Notes: generated by a model from the letters alone, not told the origin. 64,000 bases of DNA from Mycobacteroides saopaulense (GCF_001456355.1 NZ_CP010271.1:1116001-1180000); one strand, 5' to 3'. Shown: positions 1-7,624, numbered from the stretch's first letter. Made by a program: numbers and translations.

Positions 1-1676
1 GCCGAGCAGATCCAGGCTCCGGGCCGCCAGGAGGCGTCCTTGAAGCGGCGCAGCGGGCCGCCCAGGTTCCCCAGCGAGTCGGACAGCATGAACCGGGCCA
101 CTCGGGTGCCGGCGTCGACGGTGGTCAGGATGAACAGCGCCTCGAACATGATCGCGAAGTGGTACCAGAACGCCTTGAAACCGCTGCCGCCGAATACATC
201 CGACATGACATGCGAGATCCCGATGGCAAGGGTCGGGGCGCCGCCGGTACGCGAGACGATGGAGGTCTCACCGATGTCGCGGGCGGTCTGCGTCAGCTGT
301 TCACCGGTGATGTTCGGGCCGCTGAGGGGCAGACTGTTGACGTAGGCGGCGGCGGTTTCGGCGGTACCGCCGGTGGCGGCGGTCGGCGCGTTAATCGCAA
401 AGTACAAGTGCTGGTTGAGGATCGCCGCGGTGACCAGCGCCATGACCGCCACGAACGACTCGGTGAGCATGCCGCCGTAACCGATGAAGCGGGCCTGGCT
501 CTCCTTCTCCAGCAGCTTGGGCGTGGTGCCCGAGGCGATCAGTGAATGAAAACCGGAGAGCGCCCCGCAGGCGATGGTGATGAACAGGAACGGGAACAAC
601 GATCCGGCGAAGGCCGGTCCCGAGCTGTTGAAGGCGAACTGGCTCACCGCGGGCAACTGCGCCACGGGGCGGGCGATCAGGATGCCGACGGCCAGCATGG
701 CGATGGTGCCGACCTTCATGAACGTCGACAGGTAGTCGCGGGGAGCAAGCAACAGCCACACCGGGAGCACCGAGGCGGCGAAACCGTAGAACATCATCAA
801 CCAGGCGATGGTGGTCTTGTCGAGGCTGAACAGTGCTTCGCCCCACCCCGATTCGGCCACCCAGCGGCCGGAGATGATCGCGGCGAGCAGCAGCGCCACC
901 CCGATGACGGTTACCTCGGTGACCTTTCCCGGCCGCAGGTAACGCAGGTACACGCCCATGAACAAGGCGATCGGAATGGTCATCGCGATGGAGAACACAC
1001 CCCAGGGGCTTTCGCCGAGGGCGTTGACGACAACCAGGCCCAGCACCGCGATCAGGATGATCATGATGACGAAGATCGCCACCATCGCGGCGACCCCGCC
1101 GACGGTGCCCATCTCGTCGCGGGCCATTTGCCCGAGGCTGCGACCGCCGCGCCGGGTCGAGATCACCAGCACCAGGTAGTCCTGGACCGCGCCGGCCAGC
1201 ACGACGCCCACGACGATCCAGATGATTCCGGGGAGATACCCCATTTGGGCTGCCAGCACCGGACCGACCAGAGGCCCTGCCCCGGCGATGGCGGCGAAGT
1301 GGTGACCGAACAGCACGCGCCGGTCGGTCGGGACGAAGTCCTTGCCGTTGTCGAGCACCTCGGCGGGGGTGGCGCGGTCGTCCCGTGGCCGGACGAGCTT
1401 GCGTTCGATCAGCTTGGCGTAGAAGCGGTAGGCGATCAGATAGGTGCAGATGGCGGCGACGACGAACCAGACCGCGTTGACATGTTCCCCGCGCAGCAGC
1501 GCGATCATCGTCCAGGCGAAGGCGCCCAGCAGCGCCACCAACACCAGCACGATGCGGGTCGCCGGTGAGGGTGTCCGATTGTCGATCACACCCACCGGTG
1601 GCAGGTCGGGGTTGGTCCGCAGCAGTTCGACTCCGGGTGGGGGTGTCAGGTCCTGGGGCTCTGTGGCGGTGGCCAT
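1..1676 (-). CDS. cstA: Carbon starvation protein CstA (3' end outside window)
   Basis: This gene encodes a large polytopic inner-membrane protein of the CstA family, which imports peptides or pyruvate during carbon limitation. About 558 codons are visible; the gene runs off the window at base 1, so the C-terminus is missing. The start ATG (1674-1676) opens MATATEPQDLTPPPG, followed by many hydrophobic helices and the family stretches FGHHFAAIAGAGPLVGPVLA (near residue 125) and LFITIACGALSGFHSLIASG. The reading frame is open throughout. It is divergent from the small secreted protein gene at 1797. The family assignment is secure; the transported substrate is not shown by the sequence. Confidence 0.93.
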   Translation of the reverse strand, partial: MATATEPQDLTPPPGVELLRTNPDLPPVGVIDNRTPSPATRIVLVLVALLGAFAWTMIALLRGEHVNAVWFVVAAICTYLIAYRFYAKLIERKLVRPRDDRATPAEVLDNGKDFVPTDRRVLFGHHFAAIAGAGPLVGPVLAAQMGYLPGIIWIVVGVVLAGAVQDYLVLVISTRRGGRSLGQMARDEMGTVGGVAAMVAIFVIMIILIAVLGLVVVNALGESPWGVFSIAMTIPIALFMGVYLRYLRPGKVTEVTVIGVALLLAAIISGRWVAESGWGEALFSLDKTTIAWLMMFYGFAASVLPVWLLLAPRDYLSTFMKVGTIAMLAVGILIARPVAQLPAVSQFAFNSSGPAFAGSLFPFLFITIACGALSGFHSLIASGTTPKLLEKESQARFIGYGGMLTESFVAVMALVTAAILNQHLYFAINAPTAATGGTAETAAAYVNSLPLSGPNITGEQLTQTARDIGETSIVSRTGGAPTLAIGISHVMSDVFGGSGFKAFWYHFAIMFEALFILTTVDAGTRVARFMLSDSLGNLGGPLRRFKDASWRPGAWICS

Positions 1677-1736
1677 GGGCGTTACCTTAGGTCCCCGTCG
1701 TCGGGGCCCGTAGAACATCAACCGTCTGTTCAAGTT

Positions 1737-1763
1737 CAGGGAAAGATCGGGGCGATCCCTGAT
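1737..1763. promoter_or_regulatory. Inverted repeat upstream of the 1797 gene (possible operator)
   Basis: Arms TCAGGGA and TCCCTGA enclose a core beginning AAGATCGGGG. The element lies about 59 bases before the ATG at 1797. A similar GGGAAAGATC-containing inverted repeat lies at almost the same distance before the PspC-domain gene at 2192, so the two may share a regulator. No known consensus (DosR, MprA, SigE) fits well. Confidence 0.4.
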
Positions 1764-1796
1764 GTTCGCCCATGTGGGCGCTCATAGCGTCAAGAC

Positions 1797-2120
1797 ATGA
1801 CCAAATCGGCGTGGTTCGCAACGGTTTTGGATGCCATGGTGGTGGTTTTCCCGGTTGCCGCGGTGGCGCTGGCGGCCGTTGCGCATGCGGGCCCGCAGGG
1901 ATATGGCGACCCCGAGACCGTGATCAGTTCCCTTGAGGAACAAGGAAATTACGTCATCCTGAACCGAACCGGCAATTGGCCGCTGGAAGACTGCACGGTA
2001 ACCCGGGTGCGGCAGGGGCCCTCGGTGTACCGCTATGAGCGTCCTGTCGGGGCCAGCTCCCAGTCGGTTCCGCAGAAGGTGCTGGACCACGGAACCTATT
2101 ACGTGGACCTGGAATGCTGA
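1797..2120 (+). CDS. Small secreted protein, paralogue 1 of 3
   Basis: A 107-residue protein of unknown function. An N-terminal hydrophobic segment ends in AVAHA, which reads as a signal peptide cleaved near residue 31, giving a mature protein that begins GPQGYGDPETVI. Two other genes here (2894 and 7233) share its layout: GP at the mature start, a segment like VISSLEEQGNYVILNR, then a (D/E)C motif, and a terminal cysteine as the last residue. The two conserved cysteines probably form a disulfide in the periplasm. It precedes the PspC-domain gene and shares an upstream inverted repeat with it. I do not recognise a named family. Confidence 0.8.
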   Translation: MTKSAWFATVLDAMVVVFPVAAVALAAVAHAGPQGYGDPETVISSLEEQGNYVILNRTGNWPLEDCTVTRVRQGPSVYRYERPVGASSQSVPQKVLDHGTYYVDLEC

Positions 2121-2131
2121 GTGGCCACGTT

Positions 2132-2158
2132 CGGGAAAGATCAGGGATTTCCCCGATG
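2132..2158. promoter_or_regulatory. Inverted repeat upstream of the PspC-domain gene
   Basis: TTCGGGAAA and TTTCCCCGA arms sit around a nine-base core, about 60 bases before the ATG at 2192. The left arm continues as GATCAGGG, matching the element before the 1797 gene in sequence and in distance to the start. It is read here as a shared operator or activator site; the regulator is unknown. Confidence 0.4.
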
Positions 2159-2191
2159 CGCCAGGATGTTTCGGCGGCCTACGGTGAAGAC

Positions 2192-2377
2192 ATGACTACA
2201 GCACTGCGACGCCCCCGTGCCGGGGCGATGATCGGCGGAGTGTGCGCAGCAATCGCGCAGCGCTTTGGCTGGGATGTGACGATCGTTCGGGTTCTGGCGG
2301 TCGCGTCGATCCTGCTTCCCGGACCGCAGGTGCTGGCCTACCTGGTGTTGTGGGTGCTGATTCCGCGCGAGCAATGA
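2192..2377 (+). CDS. PspC-domain membrane protein
   Basis: A 61-residue protein made almost entirely of one PspC domain: TTALRRPRAGAMIGGVCAAI, then AQRFGWDVTIVRV and a hydrophobic helix ending VLWVLIPREQ. PspC proteins are small inner-membrane sensors of envelope stress. The in-frame upstream extension to 2114 is unlikely because the domain starts directly after the ATG at 2192, which follows a purine-rich GGTGAAGA. It follows paralogue 1 of the small secreted family by 71 bases and has its own similar upstream repeat, suggesting co-regulation under envelope stress (inference). Confidence 0.85.
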   Translation: MTTALRRPRAGAMIGGVCAAIAQRFGWDVTIVRVLAVASILLPGPQVLAYLVLWVLIPREQ

Positions 2378-2467
2378 GCCACCGCCTCGGGGCCGAAAGT
2401 TAATTTTTCGTAACCAACCGGTGTATGGGGTTTCTCTGACCGGCAAATCATGGGTTAGGCTCCGGAC

Positions 2468-2827
2468 GTGCGGCGATACGACTACCCCCTACGGGTTATC
2501 GCGTTGGCCGTTGTCGCAGGCGTCCTGTGCTTTGTCGGAGTGAACCCGGGAAGTGTCATGGGCCAGGCAACGGCGATGACGCACGCCGTCGATCCGGAAG
2601 GTGCGAGTGCGGCGCCGGCGGATGCGCCTCAGGTCGATGCCTTCGCGCAGGTGGTGCAGATCGCCAAGATGTGTCGCGGGGTTCTCGCCGGAGCGATGCT
2701 GCTGGTACTGGGCTTCGTGATGCGCTACGTACTACTTACCGCGACGCGGGGATCGCCTGTGCTGCAACGGATCGTCGGCCAGGACGGTCGCATGGTGTTA
2801 CTCAGGGGCTGTGTACATAGGTGCTGA
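2468..2827 (+). CDS. LpqS-like membrane/envelope protein
   Basis: A 119-residue protein with a GTG start, an N-terminal hydrophobic helix (VIALAVVAGVLCFVGV), an Ala/Asp-rich extracytoplasmic loop, a second hydrophobic helix (GVLAGAMLLVLGFVMRYVLL) and a C-terminal tail ending in LLRGCVHRC. Its order of parts, and the tail motif C-V-x-R, match the two LpqS-like proteins at 6736 (ending QQICVSRR) and 7625 (ending TTLCVIRR), so I place it as a divergent third member. Like the 6736 gene, it is followed by a small secreted paralogue (2894). No TACCC-N5-GGGTA box is visible upstream, so copper control is not shown for this copy. Confidence 0.6.
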   Translation: MRRYDYPLRVIALAVVAGVLCFVGVNPGSVMGQATAMTHAVDPEGASAAPADAPQVDAFAQVVQIAKMCRGVLAGAMLLVLGFVMRYVLLTATRGSPVLQRIVGQDGRMVLLRGCVHRC

Positions 2828-2893
2828 TGTGGTCGGAGCGACCCGACCCACCTCAGTCATGCCGCGATCACGCGGTTCTACACAGGAGTACCT

Positions 2894-3208
2894 ATGCACA
2901 GGAGTTTGACCACCCATTTCGTTTCGGCCGCCCTCGTAGCGGCTGCGGCTCTCGCCGCGGCGCCCACGGCACTGGCGGGTCCGCAGGACGACGGTGAGAG
3001 CGCTGCCGACATCATCGCTGACCTGGAAGCGCGCGGGAACATCGTCGTCGTCAACCGGGTAGGCAGCGGGCCGATGAGTGATTGCAAGGCAACCGCCGTG
3101 CGCCCCGGCCGGTTCCTCAATCCGGGCACGGTGGTCAACACCCCCGGAGTGGCGTGGGGTGGCATCCTGCTGCAGCACCGCGTCGTCAACGTCGACATCA
3201 AGTGCTGA
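2894..3208 (+). CDS. Small secreted protein, paralogue 2 of 3
   Basis: A 104-residue protein with a clear signal peptide (hydrophobic run ending APTALA, cleavage before GPQDD). The mature part has DIIADLEARGNIVVVNRVG, then SDCKATAVRPG and a terminal cysteine, matching the proteins at 1797 and 7233. ACAGGAG lies about six bases before the ATG and serves as ribosome-binding site. A small GC hairpin (CCGCG/CGCGG) lies between it and the 2468 gene. It overlaps the 3' end of the convergent DUF488 gene by 11 bases. Function unknown; probably periplasmic with one disulfide. Confidence 0.8.
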   Translation: MHRSLTTHFVSAALVAAAALAAAPTALAGPQDDGESAADIIADLEARGNIVVVNRVGSGPMSDCKATAVRPGRFLNPGTVVNTPGVAWGGILLQHRVVNVDIKC

Positions 3209-3545
3209 GGAAGTTCAGTAGCACGATCGCGTGATTGTGCTCGGGGTCCTTGGCGGCATAGAGCAGAGTGACGGTGCCGTGCTCGCGTTCGAGCTCCTGC
3301 GCGGTGTCCACCGCCGGATTGGTGGCGAGCTCGGCGCGGTACTCGTCGGCATAGACGGCCCGGTCCTCGGCGGGTGCGTGATGCCAGCGGACGCGCAGGT
3401 CGGGGCTGGGGGCGATGTCCTTGAACCAGAGATCGACCTGTGCGGCGGCCTTGCTCACCCCGCGCGGCCACAGCCGGTCAACCAGCACGCGATAGCCGTC
3501 CGAAGGGTCTGGAGTCTCGTAGATCCGCTTGGTGCGATAGGTCAC
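3198..3545 (-). CDS. DUF488 family protein (YeaO-like)
   Basis: A 115-residue cytoplasmic protein. The family signature RVLVDRLWPRGVSK lies near residues 19-32, followed by KDIAPSPDLRVRWHH and the closing TLLYAAKDPEHNHAIVL. These are the conserved blocks of the DUF488/YeaO family, whose biochemical role is unsettled. Length matches the family. Convergent with the preceding secreted gene and divergent from ychF. Confidence 0.9.
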   Translation of the reverse strand: MTYRTKRIYETPDPSDGYRVLVDRLWPRGVSKAAAQVDLWFKDIAPSPDLRVRWHHAPAEDRAVYADEYRAELATNPAVDTAQELEREHGTVTLLYAAKDPEHNHAIVLLNFLST

Positions 3546-3574
3546 CCGACCATTGTCCGTAGACTTTCCTACCC

Positions 3575-4648
3575 GTGAGCCTCAACCTCGGAATCGTTGG
3601 TCTGCCGAACGTCGGAAAGTCGACGCTGTTCAATGCGTTGACCCGCAACAACGTGCTGGCGGCCAACTACCCGTTTGCGACCATCGAGCCGAACGAGGGT
3701 GTGGTGCCGCTTCCGGACCCGCGCCTGGACAAGCTGGCGGAGGTGTTCGGCTCGGTGCGGACGCTGCCGGCGACGGTGACGTTCGTGGACATCGCCGGGA
3801 TCGTCAAGGGCGCCTCCGAAGGCGCCGGGCTGGGGAACAAGTTCCTGGCCAACATCCGCGAGTGCGATGCCATCTGTCAGGTGGTCCGGGTGTTCGCCGA
3901 TGACGACGTGGTGCACGTGGACGGGCGGGTCGATCCGGCGGCCGATATCGAGGTGATCGAGACCGAGCTGATTCTCGCCGACATGCAGACGCTGGAGAAG
4001 GCGGTGCCGCGGCTGGAGAAGGAAGCCAAGAACAAGAAGGACCGTCAGCCGCTTCTCGACGCCGCCAAGGCCGCGCAGGAGGTGCTCGACGGGGGCAAGA
4101 CGCTGTTCTCGACGGGCAAGGACTGGTCGTCGGTGCGTGAGCTGAACCTGATGACCACCAAGCCGTTCCTGTATGTGTTCAACGCCGACGAGTCGGTGCT
4201 GGGCGATGAGGCTCGCGTGGCCCAGTTGCGCCAGCTGGTGGCCCCGGCCGACGCGGTGTTCCTGGACGCGAAGATCGAGTCCGAGCTGCAAGAGTTGGAC
4301 GAGGAGTCCGCCGCGGAGCTGCTGGAGTCGATCGGGCAGAGCGAGCGTGGCCTGGATGCATTGGCGCATGCCGGTTTTCACACGCTGAAGCTGCAGACCT
4401 ACCTGACCGCCGGGCCAAAAGAGGCGCGGGCGTGGACGATTCACCAGGGCGATACCGCGCCTAAGGCGGCGGGCGTCATCCACACCGACTTCGAGAAGGG
4501 CTTCATCAAGGCAGAGGTCGTGTCCTTCGACGACCTCGTCGAGGCCGGTTCGATGGCCGCGGCCAAGGCCGCCGGCAAGGTCCGGATGGAAGGCAAGGAC
4601 TACGTCATGGTCGACGGCGACGTGGTCGAGTTCCGCTTCAATGTCTGA
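3575..4648 (+). CDS. ychF: Ribosome-associated P-loop ATPase YchF
   Basis: A 357-residue Obg-family protein of the YchF/OLA1 group, which prefers ATP to GTP and binds ribosomes. P-loop GLPNVGKSTLFNALT lies at residues 8-22, switch region VDIAGIVKGASEGAGLGNKF near 72-91, and FNADE where a canonical GTPase has NKxD, which is the family hallmark. The C-terminal TGS domain begins near residue 278 with LQTYLTAGPKEARAW. The GTG at 3575 gives the usual N-terminus (SLNLGIVGLPNVGKS). Its 3' end overlaps yjdM by eight bases, so the two are probably co-transcribed. Confidence 0.96.
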   Translation: MSLNLGIVGLPNVGKSTLFNALTRNNVLAANYPFATIEPNEGVVPLPDPRLDKLAEVFGSVRTLPATVTFVDIAGIVKGASEGAGLGNKFLANIRECDAICQVVRVFADDDVVHVDGRVDPAADIEVIETELILADMQTLEKAVPRLEKEAKNKKDRQPLLDAAKAAQEVLDGGKTLFSTGKDWSSVRELNLMTTKPFLYVFNADESVLGDEARVAQLRQLVAPADAVFLDAKIESELQELDEESAAELLESIGQSERGLDALAHAGFHTLKLQTYLTAGPKEARAWTIHQGDTAPKAAGVIHTDFEKGFIKAEVVSFDDLVEAGSMAAAKAAGKVRMEGKDYVMVDGDVVEFRFNV

Positions 4649-5012
4649 TCAGCTGCCGCCATGTCCCGTATGCGGTGAGGGGTTCACCTACGAGCAGGGC
4701 ACGCTTCTGGTGTGCCCCATGTGCGGTCACGAATGGTCCGCCGAGGATTCGCCGCTCGACGCTGATTCGGCAGCGGATTCCGGTGCGCAGATCAAGGACG
4801 CGGTGGGCAATGTTCTCGCCGACGGAGACACGGTCACCGTGGTGAAGACCGTCAAGGTCAAGGGCGGTGGCGGAGGCGTCATCAAGATCGGAACGAAGGT
4901 CGCGGGAATCCGTCTCATCTCCGACGGTGTGGGCGATCACGATATCGATGCCAATGTCCCCGGTTTCGGCCGCATACAACTCAAGTCAAGCGTGGTGAAG
5001 AAGGCTCTCTGA
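4641..5012 (+). CDS. yjdM: YjdM/PhnA-like zinc-ribbon protein
   Basis: A 123-residue protein with an N-terminal zinc ribbon (CPVC near residues 8-11 and CPMC near 25-28) and a C-terminal PhnA-type beta domain (IKDAVGNVLADGDTVTVVK ... RIQLKSSVVKKA). The family was once called alkylphosphonate utilisation protein PhnA, but its role is not established and no phosphonate genes are nearby. The start overlaps the end of ychF by eight bases, a translational-coupling arrangement. Confidence 0.92.
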   Translation: MSDQLPPCPVCGEGFTYEQGTLLVCPMCGHEWSAEDSPLDADSAADSGAQIKDAVGNVLADGDTVTVVKTVKVKGGGGGVIKIGTKVAGIRLISDGVGDHDIDANVPGFGRIQLKSSVVKKAL

Positions 5013-5077
5013 TCGCTCAGCGGTCGTTGTCGCTCATAGCCGGGCACGCGCATGTGCCGTGAGAAATCAGTCGCGCG

Positions 5078-6601
5078 CTAATCCTGCACGTACGACACCA
5101 CGGCCATCATCCCGGCCTCGCCGTGATAGATGTTGTGGCAGTGGGTAAGCCACTGTCCCGGGTTGTCGGCATTGAAGTCCACCTCGACGGTCTTCATGGG
5201 CGCGACCAGGACGGTGTCCTTTCGGGCGCGGAACGTTCCCTTCGCGTCACGGACCTCGAACGTGTGTCCGTGTAAGTGCATGGGATGGAACATCATCGAA
5301 TTGTTGATGAAGCGCAGACGCACGCGTTGGCCCTCACGTACGGGCAGACCGTCGCGCGGGTCATAGGTCTTTCCGTTGATGGTCCACGTGTACTTGCCCA
5401 TGGGTCCCGCCAATCGCACGTCATGGATGACATCCGGATCGCGCCGTTGCAGTTGAACCTCGGGGGAGGCGGTCAATGTCGCGGTATCCAGCGGCACCTG
5501 GGACTTCATCAGCATTGCGGCGTCCTCGGCGCGGCCGCGCACTGGCGTATCGCCGGAGCGCAGAATCAGTTGCGCGAAGCCCTTTTTCCCTTCGGGCACG
5601 GCCACCACCGGCACCGATGAACCCGGGATGGTGACCACGGCGTCGACTCGCTCTCCCATGGTGACCAGGATGGTGTCGGCCTTGTAGGGCTGCACTGGGA
5701 AACCGTCGGTATGGGTGACGGTCATCGACACGCCCGGAATGCCGACCCGGAACGCGGTATCGCCGCCGGCGTTGACGATGCGCAGTCGCACGCGCTGCCC
5801 GGCCCGATATGTGGCGGCCTGCGGATCGGCGGCCACTCGCCCGTTGATCAGGTAGTAGGGATACGTTACGTCGCCGGCGTCCATTCCCAGTGGCGCCGTG
5901 GGGTCCATCCCCATGCTCCCCATCATCGAGTGGTCCATCGGCGGCATGCCCTTCGCGCGCAGTCCGTCGAGTACCTGATCGGGGTTGGTGCCGGTGCCGT
6001 CGATCCAGTCATCGAGAGCCACCACCAACTCCTCGTCGTAGTCGGTGCGCTCGTCGGGGTCCTCGATGATCAGCGGCGCGTACAGCCCGCGATCGATTTG
6101 TGTCCCGACGTGGGGGTGGAACCAGTACGTTCCCGCGTGCGGCACCGCGAACTTGTAGTCGAAGACCCCCGTCGGTGCGATCTCCGGCTGGGTGAGGCCG
6201 GGCACGCCGTCCATGTCGTTGCGTAGTGCCAGCCCGTGCCAATGGACCGTGGTGGGTGCCGGCAGATTGTTCGTAGTTTGCACGCGGAGGATTTCGCCCT
6301 TGCGAACGCGGATCTCTTGACCGGGTACCCGCCCTCCGTATGCCCACGTTGGCAGCCGGGTCCCGGCGAGGTCGATCTGGGTGGGGCCGGCGTTCAGAGC
6401 GAACTGTCTGACCGGTGCGCCCTGGCTCCGCCTGGCTGCCTCCACCGTGGCAACACGGGGCGAATCAGGGCCAACACGTTGCAGAGTGGCGCTTCCTCGC
6501 GGATTCCCGGCGCAGGACGCGAGAAAGCCCGCGGCAGCGACCGTCATGCCCAGGCGGAGAAGTTCACGTCGGCCAAGTAGCGGTGAAGTGCCAGTATTCA
6601 T
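5078..6601 (-). CDS. mmcO: Multicopper oxidase MmcO (Tat-exported lipoprotein)
   Basis: A 507-residue multicopper oxidase. In M. tuberculosis, MmcO oxidises Cu(I) to Cu(II) at the cell surface and protects against copper. The N-terminus carries a twin-arginine motif (RRELLRLG) and a lipobox LASC, so it should be Tat-exported and lipid-anchored. All copper motifs are present: HWHG, HPHVG, HPMHLHGH and HCHNIYHGEAGM. A Met-rich loop (PPMDHSMMGSMGM) probably binds Cu(I). The ATG at 6601 is chosen because the Tat signal follows it; an open frame continues upstream to 7069 but is only antisense to lpqS. A copper-type palindrome lies 11 bases upstream, shared with the divergent lpqS. Confidence 0.96.
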   Translation of the reverse strand: MNTGTSPLLGRRELLRLGMTVAAAGFLASCAGNPRGSATLQRVGPDSPRVATVEAARRSQGAPVRQFALNAGPTQIDLAGTRLPTWAYGGRVPGQEIRVRKGEILRVQTTNNLPAPTTVHWHGLALRNDMDGVPGLTQPEIAPTGVFDYKFAVPHAGTYWFHPHVGTQIDRGLYAPLIIEDPDERTDYDEELVVALDDWIDGTGTNPDQVLDGLRAKGMPPMDHSMMGSMGMDPTAPLGMDAGDVTYPYYLINGRVAADPQAATYRAGQRVRLRIVNAGGDTAFRVGIPGVSMTVTHTDGFPVQPYKADTILVTMGERVDAVVTIPGSSVPVVAVPEGKKGFAQLILRSGDTPVRGRAEDAAMLMKSQVPLDTATLTASPEVQLQRRDPDVIHDVRLAGPMGKYTWTINGKTYDPRDGLPVREGQRVRLRFINNSMMFHPMHLHGHTFEVRDAKGTFRARKDTVLVAPMKTVEVDFNADNPGQWLTHCHNIYHGEAGMMAVVSYVQD

Positions 6602-6611
6602 ACCGCTATAT

Positions 6612-6628
6612 ATACCCCGTAGGGGTAT
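6612..6628. promoter_or_regulatory. RicR/CsoR-type copper operator between mmcO and lpqS
   Basis: A perfect 17-base palindrome, ATACCCC-GTA-GGGGTAT, lies between the divergent mmcO (start 6601) and lpqS genes. It contains TACCC-N5-GGGTA, the same core as the element at 7580. This architecture is that of operators bound by the copper-sensing repressors RicR and CsoR, and mmcO and lpqS are known RicR targets in M. tuberculosis. The regulator gene itself is not in this window. Confidence 0.8.
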
Positions 6629-6735
6629 TAAATGCCAATTGCGTGCTATGGTCGCGATGTGTTGCCGTCCAATGGTGAACAGCAACCGGTGTGGCGGGGA
6701 GATGCCGTGTCGGGAGTCCGTGCGCGGGCTTTCAC

Positions 6736-7140
6736 GTGCTGAAGTTCGGCGGTCGGCCGCGGAGGCGATGGGTTGCCCTGCTTCTCGTTGGCGTGATTGC
6801 CGCTCTCCCCGTTGTCCACTGCGCGGTGACGGCCGATGCCGCGCTTCCGGTGGTCTCTCATCATTTCGTCGTGTCCGTGTCCGGAGACACTGCAGACGCC
6901 GGCCACGACATAGGCAGGGCGGCCCAGGACTTCTCGTGCCATGTCTTCGACGTGATCGCCGGGAAAATCCGTTCGGGCAGCGCATTCCGCATGCTCTGGG
7001 CGGCGGCAATGGTCGTGAGCATGATCCTGGTGCTGCGCCCGCTGCGGGTGGTCGCCACCCGTGCGCCACCGCGACATGCGTATTGGGCGGTGACGGGGGG
7101 CCGTGCCCGTCTGCAACAGATCTGCGTGAGCCGACGCTGA
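6736..7140 (+). CDS. lpqS: LpqS-like copper-regulated envelope protein, copy 1
   Basis: A 134-residue protein with an N-terminal hydrophobic helix ending LPVVHC, a His/Asp-containing loop (SHHFVVSVSGD), a second hydrophobic helix (LWAAAMVVSMILVLRPLRVV) and a tail ending RARLQQICVSRR. Position next to mmcO and the C-terminal C-x-x-R-R motif match M. tuberculosis LpqS as I recall it. The GTG at 6736 is preferred because MLKFGGRPRRRW then aligns with the start of the 7625 paralogue; the in-frame GTG at 6691 would add 15 residues. It may be anchored by the N-terminal helix or by its cysteine. Probably induced by copper through the palindrome at 6612. Confidence 0.75.
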   Translation: MLKFGGRPRRRWVALLLVGVIAALPVVHCAVTADAALPVVSHHFVVSVSGDTADAGHDIGRAAQDFSCHVFDVIAGKIRSGSAFRMLWAAAMVVSMILVLRPLRVVATRAPPRHAYWAVTGGRARLQQICVSRR

Positions 7141-7196
7141 CGAATGCCCTGCAGCAGAGACCTCTGTCTGCCGCACACGGTTGTCATCGAAGGCTC

Positions 7197-7215
7197 CGTC
7201 ACGCCGGGCGTGACG
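7197..7215 (+). other. Hairpin just upstream of the 7233 gene
   Basis: CGTCACG and CGTGACG arms (seven perfect pairs) enclose a CCGGG loop, 17 bases before the ATG at 7233. There is no T-tract, so it is more likely a 5' mRNA structure or a processing site than a terminator for lpqS. Confidence 0.4.
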
Positions 7216-7232
7216 CAACGTAGGGAATCGTT

Positions 7233-7556
7233 ATGTATGGACGTCTTATCTGCCACCGCCTGGGCGGCCTGTGTGTGGCCGCCGCAACCGTCGGGGCACT
7301 GATCGCTGCTCCGCCCGCGGGGGCGGGGCCCAAGAATCTGGGAAATGCCGACCTTGTCGTCGCGTCTCTGAAGGCCAGGGGTGACAGGGTCGTCGTCAAT
7401 CGTCGCGGCAATACGCCGCTGAACGAGTGCGTCGCGACCTCCGTTCGCGAGGGCCGCTCGGAGTATCGCTGGCAGCGCGTCCGTGGCGCCGATCCGACGA
7501 GTCCGCTGGTGCAGGTGCTGGACTATCGGGTCATGCATGTCAGCGTTGAGTGCTGA
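7233..7556 (+). CDS. Small secreted protein, paralogue 3 of 3
   Basis: A 107-residue protein with a signal peptide (hydrophobic run through IAAPPAGA, cleavage before GPKNLG). The mature region has DLVVASLKARGDRVVVNRRG, then NECVATSVREGRSEY and a terminal cysteine, matching the proteins at 1797 and 2894. It lies between two LpqS-like genes and downstream of the copper operator at 6612, so it may belong to the copper regulon. Its role is unknown; a small disulfide-containing periplasmic protein is the safest reading. Confidence 0.8.
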   Translation: MYGRLICHRLGGLCVAAATVGALIAAPPAGAGPKNLGNADLVVASLKARGDRVVVNRRGNTPLNECVATSVREGRSEYRWQRVRGADPTSPLVQVLDYRVMHVSVEC

Positions 7557-7579
7557 CCACGGTTAGGTAGCGATCAGGT

Positions 7580-7602
7580 CACATACCCCATGAGGGTATG
7601 TG
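7580..7602. promoter_or_regulatory. RicR/CsoR-type copper operator before lpqS copy 2
   Basis: Perfect nine-base arms CACATACCC and GGGTATGTG flank CATGA. The core is TACCC-N5-GGGTA, as at 6612. It lies 22 bases before the ATG at 7625, where it could block a promoter whose -10 may be TAACCT near 7612. This suggests that lpqS copy 2 and the cysK2-MFS genes behind it have their own copper-controlled promoter. Confidence 0.8.
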
Positions 7603-7624
7603 AAATCGTGCTAACCTGGCGCAC

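Noticed and set aside
546..1568. Long plus-strand open frame opposite cstA
   Set aside because: The product is a His/Asp/Gln-rich shadow typical of high-GC antisense; cstA is the real gene.
2410..2467. Copper operator before the 2468 gene
   Set aside because: AACCAACC and GGGGTTT form only a weak dyad; no TACCC-N5-GGGTA core.
6602..7069. N-terminal extension of mmcO by 156 residues
   Set aside because: It is antisense to lpqS copy 1, rich in Arg/Pro, and precedes a perfect Tat signal; the ATG at 6601 is the start.
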